From: Ichthyophonus hoferi
Taxonomy: Eukaryota > Opisthokonta > Ichthyosporea > Ichthyophonida > Ichthyophonidae
DNA length: 12,854 nucleotides
Assembly: GCA_002751075.1 (NCBI GenBank)
Contig: NAOQ01000406.1
Span: 18,045 to 30,898, forward strand
Direction of reading: 5' to 3'
The position numbers were made by a program, and so were the translations under genes. The notes beneath the pieces are model-generated. The model had not been told where the DNA came from, did no database searches, and saw only the letters and a list, made by a program, of their open reading frames with translations. Positions 1 to 8,665 of this stretch are shown one piece after another; position 1 is the first letter of the stretch; every line of letters begins with the position of its first letter.

Positions 1-300
1 GGCACTTCAGAATCGCTAAGAGCTTCCATCCGAGATTCCTCAGACTTGACCCTGTTTAGGCATAGTTCATCTTTCGAGTCCCAACAGATTCGCTCTTACT
101 CAAATCTTTACGGAAACCATTCAAATTGGTCGATGATGCAATTGTAAATCTCGTCTTCCTCAGCATACCCATACCAAGTGTGCCTTCACTTTCATTTCGC
201 CTGCGGGCTTTCAACCCAAAGACTCGCATATATATTAGACTCCTTGGTCCGTGTTTCAAGACGGGTCGGATGAAGCCATTTCGCTGACATCATGAACATC
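1..300 (-). rRNA. 28S (LSU) rRNA fragment, partial and probably degenerate
   Basis: Read on the minus strand, about 290 to 1 follows the conserved core of eukaryotic 28S rRNA just downstream of the D2 region. Landmarks in order are CGACCCGTCTTGAAACACGG, ACCAAGGAGTCTAA, TATGCGAGTCTTTGGGT, AATGAAAGTGAA, ATTTGAGTAAGAGC, CTGTTGGGACTCGAAAGATG, AACTATGCCTAAACAGGGT and AGCGATTCTGAAGTGCC. The wording of the ATCGACCAAT..GATTTGAGTAAGAGC stretch is closest to fungal LSU as I remember it. Three bases are missing between GAAAGATG and AACTATGCC, a nearly invariant site, and several other conserved bases are changed, so this is probably a pseudogene copy. The helix after CAGGGT still pairs through changed bases. 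The fragment is cut by the window edge at 1 and loses recognisable homology above about 300, where the sequence turns AT-rich. Short open frames on both strands here are shadows of the rRNA. Confidence 0.85.
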
Positions 301-339
301 TTTCTGAGTAAACTCTGTGTGGTTACACAAAGAACGCAA

Positions 340-1310
340 CGCAACACTGCCGTGAAGCAGTCTGGCCGAGTTCCCGAAAATAATTTGACAAATCCCAAAA
401 TTGAGCGACAAATCACTAAAATAATTCGACAAATTGCTACGTAAATGGATATATCCTAACAATAAATGGGCCTTTTGAATATAAAAATTAAAAAACGAAA
501 TAGAACAATAAAGAACAAATTGAAAGAAAATCACATTTTTTCCATTTTAACCCGAGGAATTGCGTTTTTACATTTATTTCTTACAAATTTTTGAACTAAA
601 AATTTTAATCAAGAAAAAAAGGAAGAATAATTGGAAAATCTTTGACTCGTGTAATGTCTATAACAGAATATGGGGGAAAATAAATGAAAGTTTATGTGGG
701 ACAACATCTACAGGGTGGTACGGCCTATATAATAAAGCAATTACATTTGCGGTTCTAAATGGGATAATTTTTTGTTGCCTCTGTATTGCTTTCTCTTATG
801 AATTTATTCTTCACTCATGTCATTATTTTAATCAAATTTTGTTTTGGTTCAAATTCATAGTTTGTATAGGAATTTTCAAATGATTGGGATGACTACGGCG
901 ATGTTGTGCTAAAATATGTAAACTTAAAGGTCATAACGGTAAACCAATTGAAGAATTATTTAAGTCCTGATCAGGGATACTGGGATAGCATATAGAGTAG
1001 ATCTGGAGCTAAATAGGAAGGAAGGATATTACACGAATAAGAGATTTTCCAACTATTCATGTTTTTGTCTTGATGAGCATTTTTTCTTCTTCAAGAAACT
1101 ATGAGAAATGTATATTAATGCAATTTCTTTAGTGAAAATAACAAAAATGTGAATTTCTTTCAATTTCCTCTATATTATTCTATTCTATTTTATATATATT
1201 TTAATTGTATATTCAAAATGTCCATTTATTGTTGGGATCTGTCCGTTCATGTAGGATTTTGTCAAAAAAATTCTGGAATTTTTGTACAACTATTTCAGAA
1301 AGCATTGCGA
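340..1310. repeat. Large inverted duplication next to the rRNA fragment
   Basis: The left arm (about 340-660) and the right arm (about 1022-1310) are diverged reverse complements of each other, with about 360 bp between them. Matching landmarks include left-complement ATGTGATTTTCTTTCAATTT against right ATGTGAATTTCTTTCAATTT near 1147. Others are TATATTCAAAAGGCCCATTTATTGTTAGGAT against a one-to-few-mismatch copy near 1208, and TTGGAAAATC near the inner ends (about 631-640 and 1043-1052). GTTGCG / ATTGCG mark the outer ends. The left arm continues outward into the 28S fragment; the right arm loses similarity after about 1310. Part of the arms may be AT-rich D2-type rDNA, since the order GGATATATCC then GTAGC resembles that region, but this is uncertain. 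The open frame between the arms (560-883) starts at TTG and is strongly AT-rich; I do not call it a gene. Confidence 0.7.
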
Positions 1311-1319
1311 TTTTTCACT

Positions 1320-3020
1320 AGCCAATATTATTAATTAGTTAATATAGAAATATGTGGGTTTGTAAAATTTAATTTTTTAAACGGCTTGGCTTGATCCACA
1401 TGTTTTTATTGGCAACGTAACGTATCCTGGGTATTTGGTATCTTATGGACTTGCGCCGGTTTATTACTATATACAAACAAATATATGTATAAATAGGTAT
1501 ATATTGTTATATAGGTATATATATTGTTAAAGAAACATGGCATATATTTACAGTTATATAGATATAATCACGGTAATATACAGTACACTTTATCTTCTGG
1601 ATTTACAAAAAAAAAAAAGGTTTTTATACTAATTCTCTATTGGTAATTATCATCAGTCTTTCAAAATGAATAGGATAATAACTACAACACACACTGAAAC
1701 AAAGAATGTCTCAAGGCAAGCCTAGATATATAAAATGGTCACTTAGTCGGCAGTTTTTAAACTCATCTTATAAATGTTAATTTTTATAAAGGTGTATTAA
1801 CCCCTAAAAGGCAACTAATATAGCGAAAGGAACTAATAAACAATAACGAAGCTTATTTCAGTGAGACATAACCAAAACTATTGAATTCATAAGTGTAAGG
1901 CCAAAACCAAATGTACGTGAGTGAAACCCTTCAAAATAATGATCTTAATTTCCGCTAGGAGGTTTACAGCCGTATATTAAAGTGTGACTTTGCACTTAAT
2001 TTCTACATGCTCGCAATTCAAATTCTCATTATCTTATGATTCAAATACGAACGCAAACAATAAATAATCTTTAATTGGGATATGATAGATCTAGAACCAA
2101 CTTCTAAAAATTAAGGATCGCATAGAATGAATAATATCGAAGATTATACAAAGTTATTAATAAATTATGCCATAATAAAAAGAATGAAAGAAATAAAAAA
2201 TGTGAAATACAACATTACAATATTAACCATTTACGTAGAAGATTTGTTCTAAGCATGGCAGTAGCCTACATCGTATTGGTTCTATCGTAATCAAGTAAAA
2301 CCATGTGGTATTAGATTAAATTCGATATAAAATCAATTATTTTTCACATGCATTTAACCTAACTACATTAGAGGTGTAATTATTGGCTAATGTTGTCTTA
2401 TTCTTCCATCTCATTCGTTGTCAACGGATACACAACATTTAGAGCCAAAAACAGCGTAATAAGGCTTTACAATACAATTGCGTGTTAAAGAATATTTATA
2501 AATATTTATTAATATATTAGATAATAATTAACATTAATATAATTATATAGTTAATAAATAGAAGGTTATATTGAATATCTATCTACGTTTTATTATTAGA
2601 AAAAGCTCATTTTATGGTGTATGCTTTTTTTGTTTTATTTAAGTCCGCAGGGGAATGTTATTAACCCGTTGGCAATGGTTCAGCTTCACACCAATCACCT
2701 ATATGAGTTGTCATTCTTAACGGTCATAAGTTATTCGTTTTCTGGAGCAATTTATGTTGTGGGATGAAATCCATGAAAGGAAAGTATTATTATATGACCA
2801 ATTATAATAGGAATAATAAATAGATAAAATCAATATTTTTTAATAAAAAATAATTATAAAAGTAGCACAGCATTCATACACTATTAACTTTATTATTTAT
2901 ACATCAACTTTATTATTTATGCATCAGCTAAGAATTCGGGATCTGCCAAAATAATTAAATAATTGACGCCGATTGATGAAAATATTCACATGGTTTTATT
3001 GGTCAGAACAAAACATGCCA
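1320..3020. other. AT-rich spacer, no gene seen
   Basis: No open frame of useful length on either strand. There are AT-rich simple stretches near 1470-1570, where TATAGGTATATAT-type wording recurs, and near 2490-2560. A short tandem repeat is listed separately at 2886. I see no RNA gene. Confidence 0.6.
2886..2925. repeat. Two-copy 20-bp tandem repeat
   Basis: Two adjacent copies of AACTTTATTATTTATRCATC, at 2886-2905 and 2906-2925, differ at one base. The repeat lies about 100 bp upstream of the TATA box of the DEP-domain gene. Any regulatory role would be a guess. Confidence 0.85.
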
Positions 3021-3022
3021 AG

Positions 3023-3028
3023 TATAAA
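3023..3028 (+). promoter_or_regulatory. Likely TATA box of the DEP-domain gene
   Basis: TATAAA in the context AGTATAAATCC lies 76 bp before the ATG at 3104. A start of transcription about 30 bp downstream (near 3055) would leave a leader of about 50 nt. Found by eye only; TATA-like words are frequent in DNA this rich in A and T. Confidence 0.4.
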
Positions 3029-3072
3029 TCCTTGTATCTAGGCGACTCTGTGCTCATATCATAACAGTATTG

Positions 3073-3138
3073 ATGTATCTAAATACTAAACTGACTATAG
3101 CCTATGCGATACTACTCCCGCAACAAGATGCCCAGTAA
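3073..3138 (+). other. Upstream ORF overlapping the DEP gene start
   Basis: An ATG at 3073 opens a 21-codon frame (MYLNTKLTIAYAILLPQQDA then Q and TAA at 3136-3138) that overlaps the ATG at 3104 in the +1 frame. It lies after the proposed TATA box, so it would be the first ATG in the transcript and could lower translation of the main frame. It could also be chance, or part of a leader that is spliced at AG 3099-3100. Confidence 0.3.
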
Positions 3139-3808
3139 CAAGATGCAATATAGTTTTAACCCATCCATAACTGAGACGAGTATGGGAAATTCTTGTACAC
3201 CCTTGATCTGTGACGCAACAGCAAGGTCGTTATCATCCAGAAGATTAATGAAAAAAAGAAATATGATTAAGGGAACAACAAAAACTGTGGCAAAAGAGAC
3301 CGGCGTTTTTCCCAGTGACGAAATAATAGCAGCAAGTGCCGACCTCACCAATAGTTATTTCTTCAATAGCCGGAGACTTGGTACATATAATCATACATTA
3401 TATCGCTCTATGTGTTGGTGGATGACAATGCTTGGATACTTTGAACAGTGGTGCAAACTTAAAGCCCAAAAATCCACATGTAAACGATTGGCGGAAAAGT
3501 ATAGTTTTTCCAACTGCCAGACTGCATACTTCACAGGTACAGAAGTAACTGACTGGCTAAGTTGGTATATCTCCGAATATCCTTATAAGAAAACTTCTTC
3601 AGGCCGTCCAATTGAGAGAGAGAGTATAGCTGCACTGGCAGCAACTCTGTTCAAACAAAATGAGTTCGTTGAAGTTAACTACAAAAAATCTGCTTGGTGG
3701 GCTGTACCATATTATATTGGCAAGTTAAATACTACAACTCCTAAAGACAAAGAAAGTAAGAAGGAGTTTTCTGACTCTGCGTATAGAGTTTATTATCGAC
3801 TTTGTTAG
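3104..3808 (+). CDS. Small DEP-domain protein (234 aa, single exon)
   Basis: The C-terminal half looks like a DEP domain (Dishevelled, Egl-10, Pleckstrin), a winged-helix fold of about 80-100 residues that brings signalling proteins to membranes or to receptors. FTGTEVTDWL (143-152) matches the usual FTGsE.vdWL core. ERESIAALAATLFKQNEFVE (171-190) matches the helix pair ending in the 'LL..g.i..V' strand. FSDSAYRVYYRL (222-233) matches the final F.Ds..YYRF strand. An unusual insert of about 30 residues (192-221, aromatic then Lys/Thr-rich) sits before that last strand. Residues 1-100 are basic, Ser/Thr-rich and not recognised. No RGS, RhoGAP or kinase domain follows, unlike most fungal DEP proteins, so this may be a stand-alone adaptor or the broken remnant of a larger gene. 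The chosen start is the first in-frame ATG after a TATA box; AG at 3099-3100 preceded by CTGAC could instead be a splice acceptor. AATAAA words occur at 3947 and 3962. The opposite-strand frame at 3112-3351 is judged a shadow. Confidence 0.62.
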   Translation: MRYYSRNKMPSNKMQYSFNPSITETSMGNSCTPLICDATARSLSSRRLMKKRNMIKGTTKTVAKETGVFPSDEIIAASADLTNSYFFNSRRLGTYNHTLYRSMCWWMTMLGYFEQWCKLKAQKSTCKRLAEKYSFSNCQTAYFTGTEVTDWLSWYISEYPYKKTSSGRPIERESIAALAATLFKQNEFVEVNYKKSAWWAVPYYIGKLNTTTPKDKESKKEFSDSAYRVYYRLC

Positions 3809-4749
3809 AGTTGTAGTACCATATAGATATAGATCTTTAACTCAAGTAGCTAAGCAATGCTAATAATGATAACGTATGCATGAATTTTAATTTTTTACCT
3901 AATCGTTTTGTTTTTTTTTCAATTGTATGAGTACCTATTTGTTTCAAATAAATTTAGCGTAAATAAAAAACAATGTAATATAATATAATTGCAATTCTGA
4001 TGGAAATTTGTACGGGGTAATCCTGTACAGCATTGACTGATTATATAAATAAGAATGAAAAATATCTTTCTATATACCTTCACTTCCCCTAATTTAACTT
4101 GCACTTCATTTATTTGCAATATTATTAGTTATATTTTATGTATAAAACAACCTATCTAATTCCTTTTTGACTATGTGTCTCCACTGTGTATCATAAATTC
4201 TTCATTAAATCGTAATGTATTGTACGCATACACTTATTGCCAAGGTTGATAACTTAATAAGCCATTTATTCGTGTAAATTTCCATTCATAGTTTTGTTTA
4301 TATAGATGCCCGGTAATGGACCATTATTGTTAGAACATATGTAATGTGTTGCAATAATTCCTTATTTATTTATATTAGAATATAAAATATATTCTACTTA
4401 TTAATAATTAGCTATTAATCAACATTGTGTCTTATTCAACTATCGTACGATAATAGGGAGATGTTCTATGAAACCTACGTAGTAATAATTCGGATTGATA
4501 TTAGTTCCTATATATCATATTATGTTAGACATGATATATTGAGTATAAATATTTGTCTGTAAGTAACAATGAAAATTTTAAGCTAGAAAATATATTAATA
4601 TTAATTTCGTCCAGAAAAAAAGAAGCTATGCCTATTAAATATTTTTATATAAATAGGGAATATAATATTGACTTGGTCATCAATAACACAAATAAATAAG
4701 TTATTTATATCAAACACCTCCAGACAAATAAAACGGTAAACTAGCTTTA

Positions 4750-4779
4750 CAATATATATATATTTATATATATATATTG
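4750..4779. repeat. AT dinucleotide palindrome
   Basis: CA(AT)n, a TTTA centre, then (AT)nTG gives a 30-bp near-perfect palindrome able to form a hairpin or cruciform. This is simple-sequence DNA. Confidence 0.8.
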
Positions 4780-5326
4780 CAAGATCCAATTTTTTTACAT
4801 CTCATTCCAAATTTTCCATATTAAAATTGAGCCGTACCTATCACAAAAATAAATAATGAAAATCAAGAACCAAATAACCATAATTGAGGCTTAGTTGAAG
4901 TTAAACCAAAACCCTAAATATAAATAATAATGAGGTAATATTGGAACATAAGCATAGGGGAAAGTACAATACATTCTAATCTTTAATTGAATAAATCACT
5001 ATTTTCTACATTGAACTATAAAGATACTCGTACACTTTGTCTTGTCTTCGTGTTTAATAACTTTTTGTTACAGGAAATCTCACGCCTTGTAATCCCGTTG
5101 GTTCAATAATTCTTAGTTGATTTAATTGACTGTTGGTGTTGATTAACAAGATTTGGATTTCTATTGGATACAAATAAAATTAACGTACCATGATGTCATA
5201 GTTTGGTATAATGCAGGCCTGAAAAAGAACATTAAAAAATATTTACAACCCGTCTTCTATCGTTATTTGTCGTTTTACTTCCTCATTAGCAATCCCAAAG
5301 TAAAAAAAAAATTTTTTTACATACAG

Positions 5327-5413
5327 ATATCTTTCTTGCGAAGACCTTTTTTTCCACAATTACATGCTTACCAACTAATTGAGAGAGAATATGATGACGT
5401 TTTAGATGACTAA
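5327..5413 (+). CDS. Possible terminal exon, unknown product
   Basis: A good acceptor context (a T-run then ACATACAG, ending at 5326) is followed in frame by 28 codons and TAA. The translation is ISFLRRPFFPQLHAYQLIER then EYDDVLDD, with an acidic tail and less AT-biased than the surrounding DNA. The open frame extends back to 5153 but has no ATG and becomes Lys/Phe/Tyr-rich upstream, so the real upstream exon, if any, was not found. Another acceptor-like TTTTTGTTACAG ends at 5072. It may be noise. Confidence 0.18.
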   Translation: MSFLRRPFFPQLHAYQLIEREYDDVLDD

Positions 5414-5880
5414 AAATTACACGTGTTTCATTGCAACTAAGTTTATTGTATTTTAATTATCAAATTCCATAGTTCCGATTATAAAGTTTGCAAGATCCGG
5501 ACGAATAGGTATGTAGATCGACCGAGGTAATAAGCGGATCATCAAATGATTCATCCATTATTAGTTTAGTTAATAGCACAGTCTTAGTTAGGTAAACTTA
5601 TTGGTCAATATCTAGAATGTGAGCACTAGAATTAGATAATTAGTTATAGAGCCAATTGGATTTGGACATAATAGCATTAGATCATCATCTAGACAAGGTC
5701 AGGTAATTCTAAATTCTAGTAAACGGTATTTTAACGATCGGCCCATTGACATTGATGAACTGAACTATGTTTGACACCCTCGATAAACGCATGTTGCGGA
5801 AAGGACAAAAGGAACAAAATCAACTAATAATAAACACGGGTTAATGATGTTTTAACCATTACAAAACCAAAGCTTTGCAT

Positions 5881-5890
5881 TATATATATA
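5881..5890 (+). promoter_or_regulatory. Possible TATA box for the 134-aa gene
   Basis: TATATATATA lies about 63-72 bp before the ATG at 5953, similar spacing to the DEP gene. A start near 5912 would exclude the out-of-frame ATG at 5901, whose short frame (MIKKILVLYSIITCLHCNV, stop at 5958) looks like a signal peptide but is probably untranscribed or chance. Confidence 0.3.
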
Positions 5891-5952
5891 ATTTATCTTA
5901 ATGATTAAAAAAATACTTGTTCTGTATTCTATAATTACGTGTCTTCATTGTA

Positions 5953-6756
5953 ATGTCTAGATCTGTACTAACACTTGAGAATAAGCGTCAGTGTTCTGAG
6001 AATCTTTCTCTTACTAACTATGCTGATAATTTTTTAGTTATATTTGATTCCAACAGCACGCTTTGTACTATAAGCACTATCACGCCCGAGCGCATTAAGG
6101 CAGTAATACCTCCCGCACTTATAGCTGAATACAACCGCAAAAAAACAATTGGAGATAGAATCAGCATTGCTTCCATCTCTAGAACCAACGCCCGTCATTT
6201 GTAAACATAACACCAATCAAATGTACTTGCTATCCGCTCTATCGAGACTATGAAGCCACTTATTTTTCTTTATTATATCTAGCAGATGTTTTCACGTGTT
6301 TCATCTGGCGAACTGGCCACACATGTGTAACATGTGAACAATAGTATTAGTTGTCGGTATGCGGATAAAAAACATGGGTTTTATCCACATACTTGCTCGC
6401 CTTTAGATGAATTCTTTTGGTAAACAGGAATAAAAAGCATCTAGTATTGTTCACATGTCTTCAACCACTCCATGATTCTGTAAACACATTCAATGCATAC
6501 TTGGCAATAAATAGTCTTGGTACATTTAAATGTACACATGTGTTGTAATTTCCCGCACTGGGCATACTCGTTCGATATCAGTTTCTGTTACGTTTACAGG
6601 GTTTCTTGGGCTAAAGTAGTGCTTCTAGTCAACCAATATCATAGCAACAACATAAACGCCCAGTTGAGAACAGAAATAGATTATGCATTTGGTTCGCCTC
6701 ATTCCTCAGCTATGAACGAGTGCATCTTGGCTAGCTATGATATTGATGGACTATAA
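5953..6756 (+). CDS. Unrecognised 134-aa protein, two exons
   Basis: Proposed exons are 5953-6200 and 6600-6756, joined in frame across a 399-nt intron. The donor is CATTT|GTAAAC and the acceptor is TTTACAG|GGTTTC. The first exon ends after two bases of a codon, and the second supplies the third base and stays open to TAA, so phases agree. Exon 1 encodes MSRSVLTLENKRQCSENLSL onward to ..SISRTNARHL. Exon 2 encodes VSWAKVVLLVNQYHSNNINA onward, ending ..CILASYDIDGL. Both exons are less AT-biased than their surroundings. I recognise no family. There are two N-x-S/T sites (NLS, NST) and no clear membrane segment or signal peptide from this start. Without splicing the first frame would stop after 83 codons. 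A possible AATAAA signal lies at 6965. An earlier exon cannot be excluded, because CTAG at 5957-5960 could be an acceptor. Confidence 0.42.
6300..6543. repeat. Cluster of nested and crossing inverted repeats in the intron
   Basis: Within the proposed intron: ACATGTGAACAATA (6330-6343) pairs perfectly with TATTGTTCACATGT (6445-6458). Inside it, GTATGCGGATAAAA (6357-6370) pairs at 13 of 14 positions with TTTTATCCACATAC (6379-6392), around an 8-nt loop. TTCATCTGGCG (6300-6310) pairs with CGCC..AGATGAA (6398-6411) apart from a 3-nt bulge, and this pair crosses the outer one. The palindrome ACACATGTGT occurs twice (6319-6328 and 6534-6543), and GTACATTTAAATGTAC (6520-6535) is a perfect 16-bp palindrome. 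This could be a small non-autonomous element or a structured RNA. Confidence 0.7.
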
Positions 6757-6759
6757 CCA

Positions 6760-7569
6760 ATACTGCAGAAAAAACAATTCTTTAAACTAATTGGATTAGT
6801 AGCTTATGTACCCCTCTGTCATTAACCAGTGAGAAAAGTAATTGCCATTAAGAATTCCCATCAAACTAGCTAAAAAAAAAAGGTTTTACCTGTGTATTAA
6901 TTAAACGAAGATCATGATATATAAAAAAGATATACCATCATAGTACTGTAAAGATGTTGATTCCAATAAATCCTTTAGTTCAGGCAAATTTCGTTGTAAA
7001 CGTATGAGGAAATGATATGGAACAAACACTAATGTAAAAATTGCCCATAAAAAAATTAAGTTTGCAAACACAATTGTAATGTGTATGCTGAATGTGTTTT
7101 AAAAGTAAAGTGACCAACTATTGAATGTGTACAGTTGAGTTTGTATCAGTTATAGTTTTGGCCTTGGGTCTTATTTATTATACTTAGAATATTGCTTTTA
7201 CAGTGTGTTTATGATAATACCATGAGCATGTACTTTATTATATACCTTCCTATATCTTCAGCTTTAATGAGTTTTATTCTGATAAGGGTAAATTACATAC
7301 ATAATGACTAAAGAGCAAAAGCAATACCACCGTAAATTTATAACAAAATTTATTGCATTCTTCAGGTACTGAATATAACCAAACATGGGTGCCATGTAGT
7401 GCAAGCAAGTTTTATATTATGTAAGTTTATCGAACCACATGTAGTATTTGCATAGTTCCAAAATACCATAATATATTTATTGAGTATTGGAAATAGAACT
7501 AGTATCTGTTGTATTAAGTTCTGTCAGGCTGTTGTTGTCACGTAAAGGACAGGCTAAAGCTCCATCAAA
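6760..7569. other. Spacer, no gene seen
   Basis: AT-rich DNA between the 134-aa gene and the 3' end of the minus-strand membrane-protein ORF. No long open frame, RNA gene or strong repeat was seen. CAATAAAT at about 6964 may serve as a polyadenylation signal for the upstream gene. Confidence 0.5.
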
Positions 7570-7923
7570 CTAATCTTGAATCTCTCTATATCGATCAGTG
7601 AATATAGAAACTTTTATCTTCTTATTCGGTGGTGTATAGTCTATGCAATAGCTGCAATCGAATTGTGACTGTGTGTATATAGTTATGGCATAATTATTAT
7701 TAGAGGAATCAACACCAGACCCAACTATTTGATTTTTTAGTAATGTATCGGGATTATCTACTTCAAATTTTTGACAACTATAGAATATAAAAAAACATAA
7801 AGTACATAAATTGAACAGCAAGTATTGAAGACCGAGAACAGTATTGTTAGTTGTTTTTGTTCCTCTTTTTCTTTCCCGACCTTTCTTTAACGCGGATGTT
7901 AGTGAATCTTGGTTAACACCCAC
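7570..7923 (-). CDS. Possible small single-pass membrane protein, exon without ATG
   Basis: An open frame of 117 codons from GTG at 7923 to the stop at 7570. It reads as a basic N-terminus (KKGRERKRGTK, 13-23), one hydrophobic segment (about 30-49, LGLQYLLFNLCTLCFFIFYS), then a hydrophilic C-terminal part with Cys50, Cys90 and Cys93. That is the layout of a type II membrane protein with an external domain of about 68 residues. The frame contains no ATG, and an in-frame stop lies just before the GTG, so if real it is probably a terminal exon. A plausible acceptor is CACTAACATCCGCGTTAAAG, with a CTAAC branch site, ending just before the codons for KGRERK. A first exon was not identified in 7930-8460. 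I do not recognise the family. It lies on the same strand as, and downstream of, the hydrolase gene. Confidence 0.35.
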   Translation of the reverse strand: MGVNQDSLTSALKKGRERKRGTKTTNNTVLGLQYLLFNLCTLCFFIFYSCQKFEVDNPDTLLKNQIVGSGVDSSNNNYAITIYTQSQFDCSYCIDYTPPNKKIKVSIFTDRYREIQD

Positions 7924-7929
7924 GTATCA

Positions 7930-8665
7930 TTTACATATTGGCAATCTCATGATTGCAATATTTACGATCGCAACATATAATACCCCAATATAGTTACTCT
8001 TACTATATGGTATTGGATAACTTTGCAGATTAAAAAACTCAAATCTATTTGAAATTGTAGAACTTTATATTCTCTCAGTATTATGTTTGTAAAACGTCTT
8101 TCTTTACATATTGCTATAAGTTTATTCCTTCTACACTCGCCGCAATTTTAAAAAGCCCATTTTTGTGGCCGCCTATCAAGAAAAATAAAGAGCAAAACCC
8201 AAAGGAAATCGTAGGCACTCATATCAGTCATGAAATTTTAAATAAACGGCTATGCATAATATGCCTTTTACTAGTTATAGTTAATGATTGCAACTAGAAT
8301 AGAAAGTACAATCCTATGACTAACAGAAACTTGGCGTATTGGGTATTAAATTTTATTAAAATGGCACCGAAACCAGTCATTGTGCCATCTGGTAAATGAT
8401 ATGAAAGTTGATCAACCTTAAACGTGCATAACCTAGTGTACAATAAAAAAAATTAAAACCAAATAAATAGATGTTTCATATAGCATTCATAATAGCCTAT
8501 TACTTTTACTGGCATGAAGTGTTTTTCGACAGTTTATCTCCCTTTCACCTATTTTTCTTTTGTCTAAATAGACATTCCCTTCATATTCCAATGCACTATT
8601 CAACATTAAGCATAGATTACCCACCACTTCTATCTCCATTAATGTATATCGCCATATTGAATACC
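7930..8665. other. Spacer between two minus-strand genes
   Basis: No convincing gene. The plus-strand frame at 8471-8683 overlaps the last hydrolase exon and starts in AT-rich DNA, so it is a shadow. The region must hold the 3' UTR of the hydrolase gene and may hold a missing first exon of the 7570-7923 ORF. I saw no AATAAA close after the hydrolase stop. Confidence 0.45.

Larger units (their letters stand above)
3970..5870. other. AT-rich spacer, little seen
   Basis: Mostly AT-rich DNA without convincing genes. Minus-strand frames at 3919-4119 and 4601-4789 are short, made of Ile/Tyr/Phe/Asn-rich translation typical of random AT-rich DNA, and are not called. A 9-bp hairpin (ATATATCAT 4510-4518 with ATGATATAT 4531-4539) and the AT palindrome at 4750 are present. 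One doubtful exon is listed at 5327. Confidence 0.55.

Noticed and set aside
56-534. Minus-strand open frames of 67-92 codons at the left end
   Set aside because: They overlap conserved 28S rRNA sequence and its AT-rich continuation; their translations are accidental.
560-883. 107-codon plus-strand frame between the inverted arms
   Set aside because: It starts at TTG, begins inside the left arm, and its Phe/Ile/Lys-rich translation is what AT-rich DNA gives by chance.
1149-1334. 61-codon plus-strand frame whose translation resembles the frame on the opposite strand at 256-534
   Set aside because: The likeness comes from the inverted duplication itself, not from a conserved protein; many changes between arms are not protein-preserving.
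3112-3351. Hydrophobic 79-codon minus-strand frame
   Set aside because: It is the complement of the Lys/Arg/Asn-rich part of the DEP gene, which naturally reads as Phe/Leu/Ile; it has no promoter or homology that I recognise.
5901-5960. Short frame MIKKILVLYSIITCLHCNV that looks like a signal peptide
   Set aside because: It lies too close to the proposed TATA box to be transcribed, stops just after the main ATG in another frame, and no clear splice joins it to the next exon.
6034-6216. 60-codon minus-strand frame
   Set aside because: Shadow of exon 1 of the two-exon gene.
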